From positions 1,736,001-1,800,000 of the forward strand of contig OX596336.1 of the NCBI GenBank assembly GCA_951394405.1: a DNA stretch of 64,000 nt, written 5' to 3'. The notes below the pieces were generated by a model that ran no database searches, was not told the DNA's origin, and worked only from the letters and a program-made list of their open reading frames with translations. Positions within the stretch are counted from its first letter, which is position 1. The number at the start of each line of letters is the position of its first letter. Position numbers and translations under genes: made by a program. Below are positions 1 through 12,921 of this stretch, one piece after another. This DNA is from Coprinellus micaceus. Taxonomy: Eukaryota > Basidiomycota > Agaricomycetes > Agaricales > Psathyrellaceae.

Positions 1-1316
1 ACAACTTGGGCGCCATCCTCGCCGTTGCCGACCACCTCGCGCGACAGGGCCAGCCTCTGACCGTGAAGGACATCCTCGAAGCCATGATCAAGGCTCACGA
101 GATCCAAGGTGGCCTCGCGCTCCTCAACTCCTTCAACCGTGTCGGTCTCGACCACGTCGTCCTCGTCAAGGTCGCGTCCACCGCCGTCGTTTCCAAGCTC
201 CTCGGCCTTTCTCGCGACCAGACCGTCGACGCTGTCTCCCAGGCATGGGTTGACGGTCAGTCCCTCCGTACCTACCGCCACGCCCCCAACACCGGCCCTC
301 GCAAGTCCTGGGCCGCTGGTGACGCCTGCTCTCGTGCTGTCAACCTCGCCTACCTCGTCAAGAAGGGCGAGAAGGGTATTCCCACTGTCTTGTCCGCCAA
401 GACCTGGGGCTTCTATGATGTCCTCTTTAAGGTACGCGCCCTCCGTTGGAACCCCGCGATTCCGTGTATCTGACATCCCGGGATAGGGCAAGCCCTTCGA
501 GTTCCAGCGCCCCTACGGCTCGTACATCATGGAGAACGTTCTCTTCAAGATCTCCTTCCCTGCCGAGTTCCACGCCCAAACCGCCGTCGAGGCCGCCCAC
601 ATCGTCCATAACAAGCTCAAGGAGCTCGGGAAGACTGCAGAGGACATCAAATCCGTGCGCATCCGCACCCAGGAAGCCGCCGTCAGGATCATCGATAAGC
701 AGGGCCCTCTCGACAACTTCGCTGACCGAGAGTACGTGCCATAAGTTTCCATCGACGTTCCAAGGAGTGCCGGTCGCGCCCATATGGTCGCGCCATGCCC
801 CTATCCCCAGATTTGATCGAGAGCACTGACTCCACCCCCACAGTCATGCCATCAACTACATGGTCGCTTACCCTTTGATCTTTGGTGAACTCACCTCCGA
901 GTCCTAGTGCGTCCCACCCCACCTCCAACACTTCCATTCATTAACTGACATGCCTACAGCACTGACGCATCTGCAGCCGACCCCCGCATCGACGCTCTCC
1001 GCGCCAAAATTTACTGTGTCGAGGACAAGAACTTCAGCGTCGACTACCACGAGCCTGAGAAACGCTCCATCGGCAACGCTCTCCTCGTCGAGCTCAACGA
1101 CGGCACCGTCCTCGACGAGGTTGAAATCGAGTACCCCGTCGGCCACAAGCGCCGTCGCGCCGAGGGCACTCCTCTCCTCATGGCCAAGTTCCAGAACCAC
1201 ATCGCCCCCCACTTCAATGCCGCACACCAGAAGAAGATCCTGGACACTGTCACCAACGCCGAAGAGTTCTCCAAGCTCCCCGTTGACAAGTTCACTGACC
1301 TCTTCGTCAAGGCTTA
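1..1316 (+). CDS. prpD: 2-methylcitrate dehydratase (PrpD/MmgE family), C-terminal part, cut by window edge
   Basis: Enzyme of the methylcitrate cycle. It dehydrates 2-methylcitrate to 2-methyl-cis-aconitate during propionyl-CoA disposal and is mitochondrial in fungi. Visible exons are 1-431, 487-731, 844-906 and 960-1316, and the reading phase is kept across all three introns. The translation has PrpD-type sequence: an alpha-helical stretch around [15 protein letters not shown], then [15 protein letters not shown] and [10 protein letters not shown]. The small C-terminal domain includes [19 protein letters not shown] and ends near LFVKA with TAG at 1314-1316. The N-terminal half lies outside the window to the left. 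The MmgE/PrpD family assignment is strong. The exact substrate is inferred from the closest fungal family members. Confidence 0.88.
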
Positions 1317-1520
1317 GACACCCTCATTGCACATGTACCATAGACCATTGGGTTTCACATAATACCATAAGAAACTTCAATATCCCGTGTTACTGGGAGT
1401 CGGATAGCTCCTGGTTGACAACAAATCGACAGCTACACGAAACGGGCGAAAGCTATGTGCATACAATAGGGAGGGGGCAGCGCCGGAAAACAAATTAAGA
1501 CTAGCGAGACTGATATCCGG

Positions 1521-3529
1521 TTATACCTCCTTCCTCTGTTTTGTCCTCCTGTGAGGAACAGTGTAAGTGGGTGTCTTGACCTGTGCGGTAGTCGTCCTGG
1601 AAGTCGGTACAGGAGTTTGACGGCGAGCGTTTGGCCCTATAGCTGATCGGGTACTAGTGACGGGACCAGGCATTTGCTTGCCCATCCTTGACCCAGCATC
1701 GAGATCTTGACCATGTTCCAAAGGTTGAACATCCGAGGCTTGGGTGCGAGACGAATGCGCATTCCGCTTAGGGGAGGCGGCGAACGAGCCATCTTCCTCC
1801 AACACGGGAAGGCGGCGATGAAGAGTTCGGCCCGGGATCTGCGCCTTGGTATCATTTCCAGTCAAGTTCGTATGGTTGCCGTTTCGAAGGGTATCTTGCT
1901 TCGACTTCCGGCCCACAGAGGCCTCGCGACTGGAAAATACCGGACCAGGTTGTCCCCCAGGGCTATATCCTTCAGATGGATAGTCGTAGAGGTCGAACCC
2001 AGGACTGGGGATGCTGATGTCGCTCCCGATCGAGTAGTCCCGTTGGAGAGCCAAGGGCGCATTGCTATTGGGACGAGCCTGCCAATCTTGCGCATGGGAG
2101 AACCGATCCAGAGTCGGGGCAGGGAGGGAGCCGCGCCGCACATGCTCTGCGGTAAGCTTCGTCGCGCCGCCTACCTGATTCGCAGCAGGGAACGTGCTGT
2201 GGAGATTGAGCATACTGGGAAGGCGTGGCGACCAGTATGGCTGGGCAGATAGAGGCGGTGTGAGCAACGGACTTGCCGCGGAAGGGGGCTGGAGACCGTC
2301 TCCAGTCCCCATGGTCAACGAGCCAGCCGACACGACCCGACGGGAGCCTCTGGCTTGTGGATGATAATTTGGTAGAGCTGGTCGCCCACCAGGTCCCAAG
2401 CTATCCGCTTCGGAATGTCGCTTAGCCTTGAAGTCCAATCCCAGTCCAGAGAAATACAGCGAGTTTTCGACCGGCGAGAGCAAGGGCGTGGACCCTGGCG
2501 GCGCTAAAGATAACCCTTCCATTTGTTGTGCAAGTCTCATCGCGGCATGGAAAAGAGGATCGACGCCTAGGTTAGGGCTGAATTCAGATAAAGCGGGTGA
2601 CTCTTCTGTGAGTGGGCTATCCTCCGGCCGGGGTTGGGTGCGCGATTGGGCATTGTCCAGGCCCCAGATGACATTGGACACACGATCGTCGGGCTCGATG
2701 AGTGTGCCTTCAGCACCCCTGTATAGAATGTTTAATGTAGGTAGGAGGACGTATAGCAATCGATGAGCACGTACGAAGGACACCTCGCGTATGGTAGAGA
2801 AAGCGGTCCATGCAACGCGGGAATGGGCTTTGGCGGGGAGGATGCCCATGTAGCCCAACCTAATCAAAGTGAGATGGGCATAAGCACCTGAGGAGATTGA
2901 TAAGGCGGACCTTGACACTGAGGCGCCCGCTCTCCAAAGAGAGCGCCGTCGTCTGAAAAAGCTACCATACCCGGATCGTGGCGAAGAGCGGTTTGGGATG
3001 GCGTCTGAGGGAATCCTAGACTCCTGGGGTCATGCTGCATGGTGAACACCGTCCCAGAGAGTGCTTGTAGCGGTATCGCATCCAGACTAGTAGACTCGTC
3101 GTCCAGATCATCGGAGAACAAAGGCGGGAAGACCCCAGGCATAGACGCCACTCGCGGTTGAACAAACGGCCTTTCGTGCGAGGCGTCCTCCTCGGCGAGT
3201 TCAGGTAGAGAAACGATGCGGTTAACCAGGCGATTGAACCGCGGTGGATGACGTCCCAAGAGTGACCGGTCAGAAGCAAGGGTGGACTGGGGTTCCTGCT
3301 TTTCCATTGTTGCGGCCACCGGAGGAAGTGGCGGGGAGTTGGCTTGGCAAGAACATATACATGTACACGCCGGAGACCCTAGTCCCTTGGGAGGCTGCGG
3401 AGGGCATTGAGGCAAAGGCGGGCCTTCAGTTTGGGTTCCAGCTTCGAATCGAGTCGGTTGGAGAATGTTCGGGGTATCAGCAGAGGACATGGTGGCGGGA
3501 GGAGAGAGGGGACGCGGGCGAACCGACAT
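1521..3529 (-). CDS. Unrecognised Ser/Pro-rich fungal protein, two exons
   Basis: I do not recognise the family. Two long minus-strand reading blocks fit one gene. The N-terminal block starts at 3529 (MSVRPRPLSPP; a second Met lies 13 residues on). The C-terminal block runs to a stop at 1521. They are probably joined by an intron within about 2860-2975. One workable splice uses a GTATGG donor just after the residues LRHDPG and a CAG acceptor just before AYAHLTLIRLGYMG, but the junction is uncertain. The best-ordered segment follows the junction (LGYMGILPAKAHSRVAW and YVLLPTLNILYRG). The remainder is low-complexity Ser/Pro/Arg-rich sequence, probably disordered. No membrane segment or signal peptide is evident. 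The gene is convergent with the dehydratase gene, with about 200 bp between them. Confidence 0.55.
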
Positions 3530-3624
3530 GGGGACAGAGGGTATATAGATCGCGGAGTTTGAACGCGAAAACAGGTGTAAAATACAGGGGAGAGCGTGAC
3601 GAACAGTGGCACAAGTACATACAT

Positions 3625-4799
3625 TTACTTGGCCTTTTCCTTCTTGGTGAAGAACGAGGACAGCTTCGCCATGCCGTTGGTGTTCGCTTTTTTGAGCTGC
3701 TCGACGCCATGGGTCCCCTTGGCAGGGGCCTTGCGCTTCTTGTCGGCCTCTGCTTTGGCGCCGCCCTTCCCCTTGCCAGTGTTTGTGGTCGTCTTTAGAG
3801 GTGTCTCTTCGTCCAATCTTGACTTCAAGTGCTTGTCGAGGGCGGTGAGGCTACTGGAAATGAGCGTGACGTCTGGCAAGGGAAGGAAGGGTACATACTC
3901 GTAGCTCGCAAGAAGCTCACTCTTCATCGAAGGTGATAGGTACTGGCTAACAAGATCGCACGTCGTCTTGATGCGGCCCTCTGACAACGCCGTGAGTAGC
4001 ACAACAAGCGGAACCAGCAAAGGACTCACGCTCTAGCAGGCTCTCCTTCCCATCGTCCATAAGACCGTCCTTTGCAAGTATACGAATGATCGTTCTTGAC
4101 TTCTCAACCTCTTGCGCCTTGGAGAGGCGATCTATCTTTCGCCTGAGATATTGGACAGCCTTCTCCTTCGAGTACCGGTACACAATGGTGTCGCCACCAA
4201 TGTCTTTAGCCTCACAGACTCTTCGGAGACCAGTCTGGGTGCACCTCAAGTCGGCAAGGCGGGCCACACTTTTCGCTTGGGCTGAATCGTTCGCTATAGA
4301 CTCGTCATCGGGCACTGTTAATGACTGGGACATTTGTTCGAAGATGTCGTCTGGTGTGCGAAAGACTGTCGATTTCGCGGCTTCTAGTAATGGAATGAGG
4401 AGGAATGCGGGATCCACGGGTGTCATTACGAGTAGTCTCCCGTCTGTCTGGAGTCAGAGGCGCGCATGTTGAAGTGCAGGTTGTGCGTGCTCACCTTCCA
4501 CTACCTCCTGCCCCAAGAACCATGATCTCTCGTTGGACGGTGACACTGCCTGTACTTCTAGGATCTGTGTGTCGGTTGGAAGGAAGAGAGAGAAGTGGCC
4601 TGGATTGCGTTCAGTTCGACCCGACGCGGTATTGCCTGAAAGCTGACCTGTTCTAGGATGAGGCAGAGACAGATACTGGTATCCATTGGGATGCAGCTGA
4701 AGAGAGAGGGTCTGGATGATATCTGTGGCTCTTTCAGTAAGCACTCCCCCGTATAGTACGCAACATACCCTCTGGGAGAACCGCAAAGTGTGTAGCCAT
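3625..4799 (-). CDS. RNH202: Ribonuclease H2 subunit B (Rnh202/RNASEH2B family)
   Basis: Non-catalytic subunit of the RNase H2 trimer, which removes ribonucleotides from DNA and degrades RNA:DNA hybrids in the nucleus. Exons on the minus strand are 4769-4799, 4648-4722, 4495-4599, 4030-4443 and 3625-3980, giving 981 nt and 326 residues in an unbroken frame. Family landmarks are SLPHPRTG, the N-terminal triple-barrel strand ending NERSWFLG, the junction segment MTPVDPAFLLIPLLE, and a helical C-terminal region. The tail has the lysine-rich linker and a PIP-box-like LSSFFTKKEK ending, consistent with PCNA binding as known for this subunit. It starts MATHFAVLPE and is divergent from the next gene, with 196 bp between the two start codons, so a shared promoter is likely. 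Confidence 0.88.
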
Positions 4800-4995
4800 G
4801 GTGTTGGGAGTCGAGCTGCGGTATCGCCGAGTCTAACGCGAGCGCGTTGTGTGTGGCTGCTTGGATCCAAGGCCGCTGCAGATCGGAGTGGCACCGCTTT
4901 ATGTCAGCGGTCATTTGAGCCCGGACCCAAGGATTCCACGGAAGCATCTTCTCTCTCTCTCACCCACATCCTCCATGCCGTCGCGCCTATGAGCC

Positions 4996-6907
4996 ATGAT
5001 TATCGTCGATGCAGTCGATGCCCCCCGCAAGACTGACAATGCATTCCTTGGCCCAACTATCCGACACCCCGACCAGGTCACTCTCCGCTCAGTAACCGCC
5101 TCTTTGCCGGACTATGAATCGTCCCAGAAGGAGCACGGAGGATTGCTCGAGGAGGGCAAGAAGAGGATGAAGGGACGGTTCGGAAGCACCTTCTGGAGAG
5201 GTGCTATCGTTGCCTTCATTGTCTACGTAGTCCTTGGCCTGGCCGTTGGTGTCCCTATCGCTGTAACCGTGAGTTTCCATGGTGCCCCTGCTATTGAACC
5301 CACGGTGCTGACGCCTTCTTCAGAAGCTCAGGCAGGAAAACAAGTCCGGGCCATTTCCCATAAAGAATGCTCCTCTCATGGGTATGTGGAGTGCCGACGA
5401 CTCTTCCAATCCTCTACCCCTCCAATCCCTACGCGAATCCCTCTACAACCATGATATTCGGTGCAACATCTGGAATACCGCGGAAACCTCCACATCGGAT
5501 TCCCTTCTTCTCGCCACGTGAGTCTCCTTCTCAATTCAGTTCTTACAATGTTCTCATACCTGTGAATGCAGCACCCGCTACAAACTTGCTCCTTCAGGGC
5601 TGGTCACCGTTCGTTCGAATATCTCCTATGATGCAGACTTTTTCACCGGCATTAATGGGAGTCTGACCGTGAACCTCAACAAGAACGTCAAGGAGAAGAA
5701 CATGATCTTCAGTGTCGACGTGCTATCCTCCTCTGTAGAAACTCGAACTCGGACGCATATCTGTTTTGCCGACTCGGGTCCGAACAGGGGCCTGACTATC
5801 TATGTACGTGCCTTCTCATCGTACCCAGCGAAGAATTCACTGACGGGAAGGAACAGACCCCCAAAACGCTGGACGCTGACGAATCCCTGTCAATATCGAT
5901 TGAACTCCTCCTACCATCATCGTCATCTATCGACACATTCCTTACCTACCTTCCTTTATTCACACAACATTATGGAGACCTCGGCAGAAGCGTCTCTTTC
6001 AATCGTCTCGTAATCGAGGGGACGAACAACATGATTTCATGCGGGGTCAGTAGCAAAGCTGTTCCATTGTCTTTTAACCCACCACTGAACCTTCCGATAG
6101 AGCCTCTCTGGTACCCAAATATCCGTCAAGAATGTTCTCGCCTCAATCAAAGGGACATTCAACGTAACCAACAAGTTGGCGCTTGATACTGTCAGGGGGT
6201 ACGTTCACTTTCTGCGCTTCTTTTGTCCTCCCGTCTCAACCATATCAAAAGCGCGATCACGGCCAATGTGACACTGACGCAAACCATGTCTGCTTTTCAA
6301 CCATCTTTTTTGTCCATGGATACTGGCTACAGGTGCGTACATCCGATGATCGCGCTACGTTCTTTACTTACATGGTCTTTTCAGTCCAATAAACGCCAAC
6401 GTTACCCTCTCTATGCAAAAACCTGTCGACGACGACGGCCCACCGTCATTCGTCACGCATGTCAAGACTTTCAATGGAGAAATCAATCTCGGCATATACC
6501 ATGCAGAAGATACTCCCAAGTCGATACTATCCCTTCAGGTTCAGAACGCATTAGCTCAGTCTAACGTCCAACTCGATCACAAGTTCCAAGGAATGTTCAA
6601 CGTCCAGACCAAGCTTGATCAAGTTACTGTCCGAAACCATACCGCGACTCCAGCCACCTCCCCTCCGAAATCCTCCATATCATCCTCGTCTACCTCACTT
6701 CCCCCGTTCGGACCCCACGGAGGCCCTTCTGATCACCGCGACTCATCGGGACACGGAGTACGGACCGTAGAGTATGATACGCTATCTACGAGCAAAGCAG
6801 TAGGATGGGTAGGATATGGACAACGGACACCAAGCTCTCGGACACCAGGTCGAAGCCAAGTAGAAATAATATCGTCTCTTAGCCCCATAGTACTCGATTT
6901 AGGATAG
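4996..6907 (+). CDS. Type II single-pass membrane protein of unknown function
   Basis: I do not recognise a named family. The translation begins MIIVDAVDAP and has a charged cytosolic N-terminus of about 60 residues. A hydrophobic segment follows (GAIVAFIVYVVLGLAVGVP, near residues 70-90). A long, beta-rich extracytosolic region is spread over several short exons. Readable pieces are FNRLVIEGTNNMISCG, ISVKNVLASIKGTFNVTN and FVTHVKTFNGEINLGIY, and they follow one another in phase after removal of short GT-AG introns. The last large exon (6413-6907) ends with a Ser/Pro-rich tail and VEYDTLSTSKAVGWVGYG near the C-terminus. The membrane topology resembles small fungal surface proteins with repeated beta-strand modules, but function cannot be inferred. 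Internal exon borders are approximate. Confidence 0.6.
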
Positions 6908-7563
6908 CTTCTGATAGCATGACCATGTACCTAGTCTCTCACTCAGCATACCCACTGTATTATTACCAATCTGCATCCAAGTCACGACACTTGAATCTCA
7001 CACCTTTGGCTGAAGGTCTGGGGCAATCTGTGCGGCGTTGGGTGGTCCCCATTGTATCCAGTGCCTTCGCCCTCCCCGTGGAGGTTATCGAGCGCTCTTG
7101 GCCGTGATTAGGCGCCCCTTGGCCCGTCCAGTCCAGTTCTTGGAATTTCCTTGGGATCTACTGCACGTGCCAAGGTGATGTCGCAAACCGGCGGCGTTTT
7201 CGCGACATGGGCCGAATTTGCCTCGATCAAACCCAACTTCGTGCCTGTCCAGCGTCGACTGCACCTTAATGAGTAGGGACTGCAGCGCCGGATTATCAGC
7301 CCCCCTTGACCCTGTGGCGACGATTCTCCTTTACCCATCTGACGAGGTGCCACGACTAGGCCGACGGCGTTATTCGTGGCGGGTAGATATCCCTCACCTG
7401 ACGAGCCGCTGTGCTTAAGGGGGAGGATTGCGTGATCATGAACCATCTATGAGCACCGTCTAAAAACCATAGATAACCGCCAGTGTTCGCCATGGGTCTC
7501 AACATCTCTCTCCCTTTCTCCCTCCCTTTTATTTCTTCCTCGACCCCACACTCTACTCAAAAG
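6908..7563. other. Intergenic region and ATP sulfurylase promoter
   Basis: No convincing gene. A CACGTG hexamer at 7164-7169 lies about 395 bp upstream of the ATP sulfurylase start. A pyrimidine-rich stretch occupies about 7505-7560, just before the ATG, which is usual for basidiomycete promoters and leaders. Confidence 0.5.
7164..7169. promoter_or_regulatory. CACGTG E-box upstream of ATP sulfurylase
   Basis: Palindromic CACGTG is the core of the Cbf1-type bHLH site. In yeast, sulfur-assimilation promoters including that of MET3 carry this core. Here it is a single hexamer without the preceding T, so the assignment is positional and weak. Confidence 0.25.
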
Positions 7564-9455
<1,892 letters not shown>

Positions 9456-9596
9456 ATTCCTGTACATTTTCGATACCCCTCCACGCAAAATCTCAAGATG
9501 TATTTGTAGATTAATGATAACTTATGCAAGGATACATGTTCCAAATGTCTCAAAGACTAGTCAAAAATACAGTAATGATGGTAGATGAACGGATAG

Positions 9597-11616
9597 CTAC
9601 AGCTCGTTCTTATATCCAGGACCATTCTCTTTCCCTGAAGGTTTCAAGAACATACCAAGTGCGTTCACGGCACGCCAGAACAACGCCCTGATACAATCCA
9701 CCGTGCTGTTCTTACACACACTGAAGAGCGACATCAGCCGCTCAAATGCACTGGGTGGTGGAAGCTCCTCGTGCACCGCAGGGGATGGACGGGCTTTCGC
9801 CGCAGTACTCCCCTCCGCCTTCTGCGCAATCTTCGTCGACTCGCGCGGCTCCAGCTTCCTCCACATCTCCCTGAACTTATCGACGGCGTGCAGACTCTCG
9901 CTGAACCGATACAGCGTATTCATTAACGCCACGATCTCGGAACGCTGGAGCAGATTCGATCCGGGGCTGTAATTCAATTTCGAAATTAAAATCACCGACG
10001 GAAACAGAGGGGCGAAGACCGACCTGAGTGCCTTCTCGTCGAGCTCGAACAGGACTTTCAAGGCCGTTGCAACCCCCGTTGTCTGGATCTTGCCCCAGAG
10101 CCGGCACTTGTCACAGCCTACACAGTCCATGATGCGAGTAACGTTCCGGAAGTGTGTCTTGAACTCTTCTCGGAGAACCTAGAGTCCACTTGTCAGTCTA
10201 GAGTCCACCTCTTGAAACACGGGGTACAATTACGTTCGCGTTCTCGCCCCGGAAGAGGACGCTCTCGTCGAATTTGCCGACATCTTTGGCGATAGTGGTG
10301 ATCTTGTGAATATAGTCCAGAGTATGCTCGTCGTCGAGCTCGTTGCCTGATGAGCAGTAGTCATGGCTCTCGAGCATTGGCGCGAGGCGCGCGACTGCCC
10401 GAAGCATGAGGATGGTGTCGAAGTAGATATACTTTAACCGTTCGGGGTGCGAAGCTACTCGGTCGATGAAGCATTGCAGATTGGGTCCCCATTGTCCAGT
10501 GGTCTGGTTGAGCCATTCATGGCAAATGTGGATAGATATTGATGTGTGTAGACCTGACAAAGGTCGGTAACCGGTGATGGGTAAGCAAGCCCGGGCATAC
10601 CTGAGATCGCTTTGTAATACACTCGTTTCTCCAAGCAATGCGGGTCGGGGTCTGCGCCGTTTTCATGTAGGGACTCGATCATGGTGTCGGGTAATGACAC
10701 GAGCCCAGGGGATTTTGCACTCATGAGGTTGAGCTCGGTGAGCCCGAAGCAATTCTCTTCGTATATGGCTCTCCAGACGCGTCGTGCATCGTGCCCAGAG
10801 TAGCCGGTGTACCTCTCCGGCACAAGTTGTAGGTCGTAGTAGTCTCCCTCTAAAACGGAAAAAATGAATACCCTGGCAGTCGGATAAAGAACGGACTCGT
10901 ACCTGTGTTGTCATCAAGGAAGCAAAAGTCTGAATCTCTGTAATAACATCCCGGTAGTTGGTGCCGCTGGAGGAAGTGATGAGCACGACATCCGTGCCTC
11001 GATTAGAATGTACACACCGTGTCCCGCGACGACGGATCGACCTCGCTCAGTGCTTTGGCCCGCCATTTCTCCGGTATCTTGGACTAGTGGGAATGTTATA
11101 GAAAGCTCGGGAATGAGGCCAGCAGAGAAACTCACCTCGTCCACAGTCGTGATCGCGCAACCCTCGTTTGCGCAAGAACCAAAGTCATCCCAGAAGGGAC
11201 ACTCTCGGTAGAGGTCGACCTATAGATCCAACCGTTAGGAGCATCGTATCGTTGAGCCAACCAGGTGACTTGCTTGGAAGTAACGGAAGAATGGGGTCTT
11301 GACCAGGTCCGAGAGGTTGTTGAAGAGCTCTTCGTTGACGCTCTCGATCATTTCATAGTCGCATGAGGTGGTTTCAATGGGGCCGGTCAGCTGATAAATG
11401 TCAGAGCGCATCCCAGTACCGTACCCCCGTATTACGCACCTCGGAATGCTCACAAGATGGCGCCGCTCGCGCGGGTTCATGTTCCAATACGTTCTGAACC
11501 TGACCCTTGCGCACCAATCGTTCCGACAGAAACGAGTCTGCTCCATGAACCGTCCACCCAAACGCTTGTAAGATCCAGATGAACTGTAGCGTCCGACACG
11601 TCTTCACCAGCTTCAT
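9597..11616 (-). CDS. ERO1: ERO1 endoplasmic reticulum oxidoreductin
   Basis: FAD-dependent thiol oxidase of the ER lumen that reoxidises protein disulfide isomerase using oxygen. The start at 11616 gives MKLVKTCRTLQFIWILQAFG, a signal peptide. The ERO1 fold follows in order: a shuttle cysteine pair CANEGC (C-x4-C); WRAIYEENCFG; the segment YKAISGLHTSISIHICHEW with HTSIS-type FAD contacts; and the active-site CVGCDKC followed by RLWGK. The last exon is 9597-10178, the next exon 10234-10553, and further short exons lie upstream. The C-terminus is unusual, ending in KNEL directly before TAG, which matches the ER-retention pattern. The gene is convergent with ATP sulfurylase (about 140 bp apart) and divergent from the zinc-cluster regulator. 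Confidence 0.93.
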
Positions 11617-12921
11617 GCTTTAGTATATAGCTTGCTTCGTCGGTACAGCGAAGATGAGATGGAAGTTTGGAAATACGTAGTTCCACGTTGTCCAAATGTT
11701 AGCACCTTAATGGTCGCCGAGATGGAGGTGTTCCCACGTTCAATTAGCCGGCCTGGTCAATTCTGGGCGGAACCATTAGGTGAACATAGGGGCTAGACCA
11801 GTGATAGTTGTGTGCTAGTCCCATGAACTAGCGAGCTCCACACCAGTCGGGTGTCAGTCGTTATAATTGATGAATAGACTACTAGTTACTTAGTGGGTGA
11901 CCGTCGACCCTGAGCCTTCTCGAGGACATCTCGAACCTAGACCTATGCTCATTTACTTCGATATCTGGTGCACCCGCCCAAGCCATTACTTATATTAGCA
12001 CTGGCAGGTCAGCCTCCGGCTCCCGGCCATCGGGCTCCAGAGCGACGATAGCCGCCTCAGTCTATAGATCTTCGGGTGAAATTTACCCTATGCTGAGGCG
12101 ACTTTGTGCACCCCATCGCGCTGCGAATTACCCAGGGTCCCGCTATTCATCCTGGCCTCGCGCAGGGGGCTTGCACGAAGACCGCCGTGCGAGCAAAGGA
12201 GGTGGTGAGGTCACCAGAGAAGCGAGATTGAAGAACGTTTGTGTGGAGTTCTAGAGGTCATTTAACTGCATCGGAGGAGCCTGTTTTCGCTTTCGTTGTT
12301 TCTAGGGTTTTGGCATCGCAGAGAAGCCTCCAGCCAATTGCGTCCATCGGTATGTAGGCGATGGTATATATCACCCACACTTGTACCTTACATCCGCTCT
12401 CTTCGATGCCTAGACTCGTCTTCTTTTGCGATCCCTCGTTGTGTTTTCCGGCGGCCCCGGAGGAGTAGACAGCTGAGACATCGAAGAAGTTGGCAACAGG
12501 CGTTTCAATTTCCAACGGACTTGTGTCCGGGATGCGATGCAGGGGTTGTGGATCCGGGAACCTGTCCAGCTAACATGAAAGGTGGAGTTGTTCTGCTCAG
12601 AGTCCATGGCGCGTGTTCTTCTGTTAGTGTTACGGTGATGATCGTACTGTCGAGTGAGTGATTTGCCTAGTACCCCCTGGCTTCTCGAGGCCACCTTCCT
12701 CGTCGTCCTGTGCTACCATCTAGATGGAGTCTCGTGAATGCCGGTTCCCCTGAAACGAGGAGCCATTTAACTTGTCTCTGCAAAATAGGACCGTGATCAG
12801 CATGACCGTGAGCGTGATGGGTGCCGCTCCGACGCGATCATCAAGACGTTGCCGAGCCCCTGTTAATAACTCACATAGTACTCTCTCTTTCCTTCCCTCA
12901 CCTCTCAACTCGACCACAACG
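11617..12921. other. 1.3 kb divergent intergenic region (ERO1 / Zn2Cys6 regulator)
   Basis: Only short, unsupported reading frames on both strands. It probably holds both promoters and 5' leaders. I see no RNA gene or repeat. It is the longest empty stretch in the window, which is typical of the space in front of a regulatory gene. Confidence 0.5.

Noticed and set aside
1707..2252. 181-codon plus-strand frame
   Set aside because: Antisense to the better-supported minus-strand gene at 1521-3529; no independent features.
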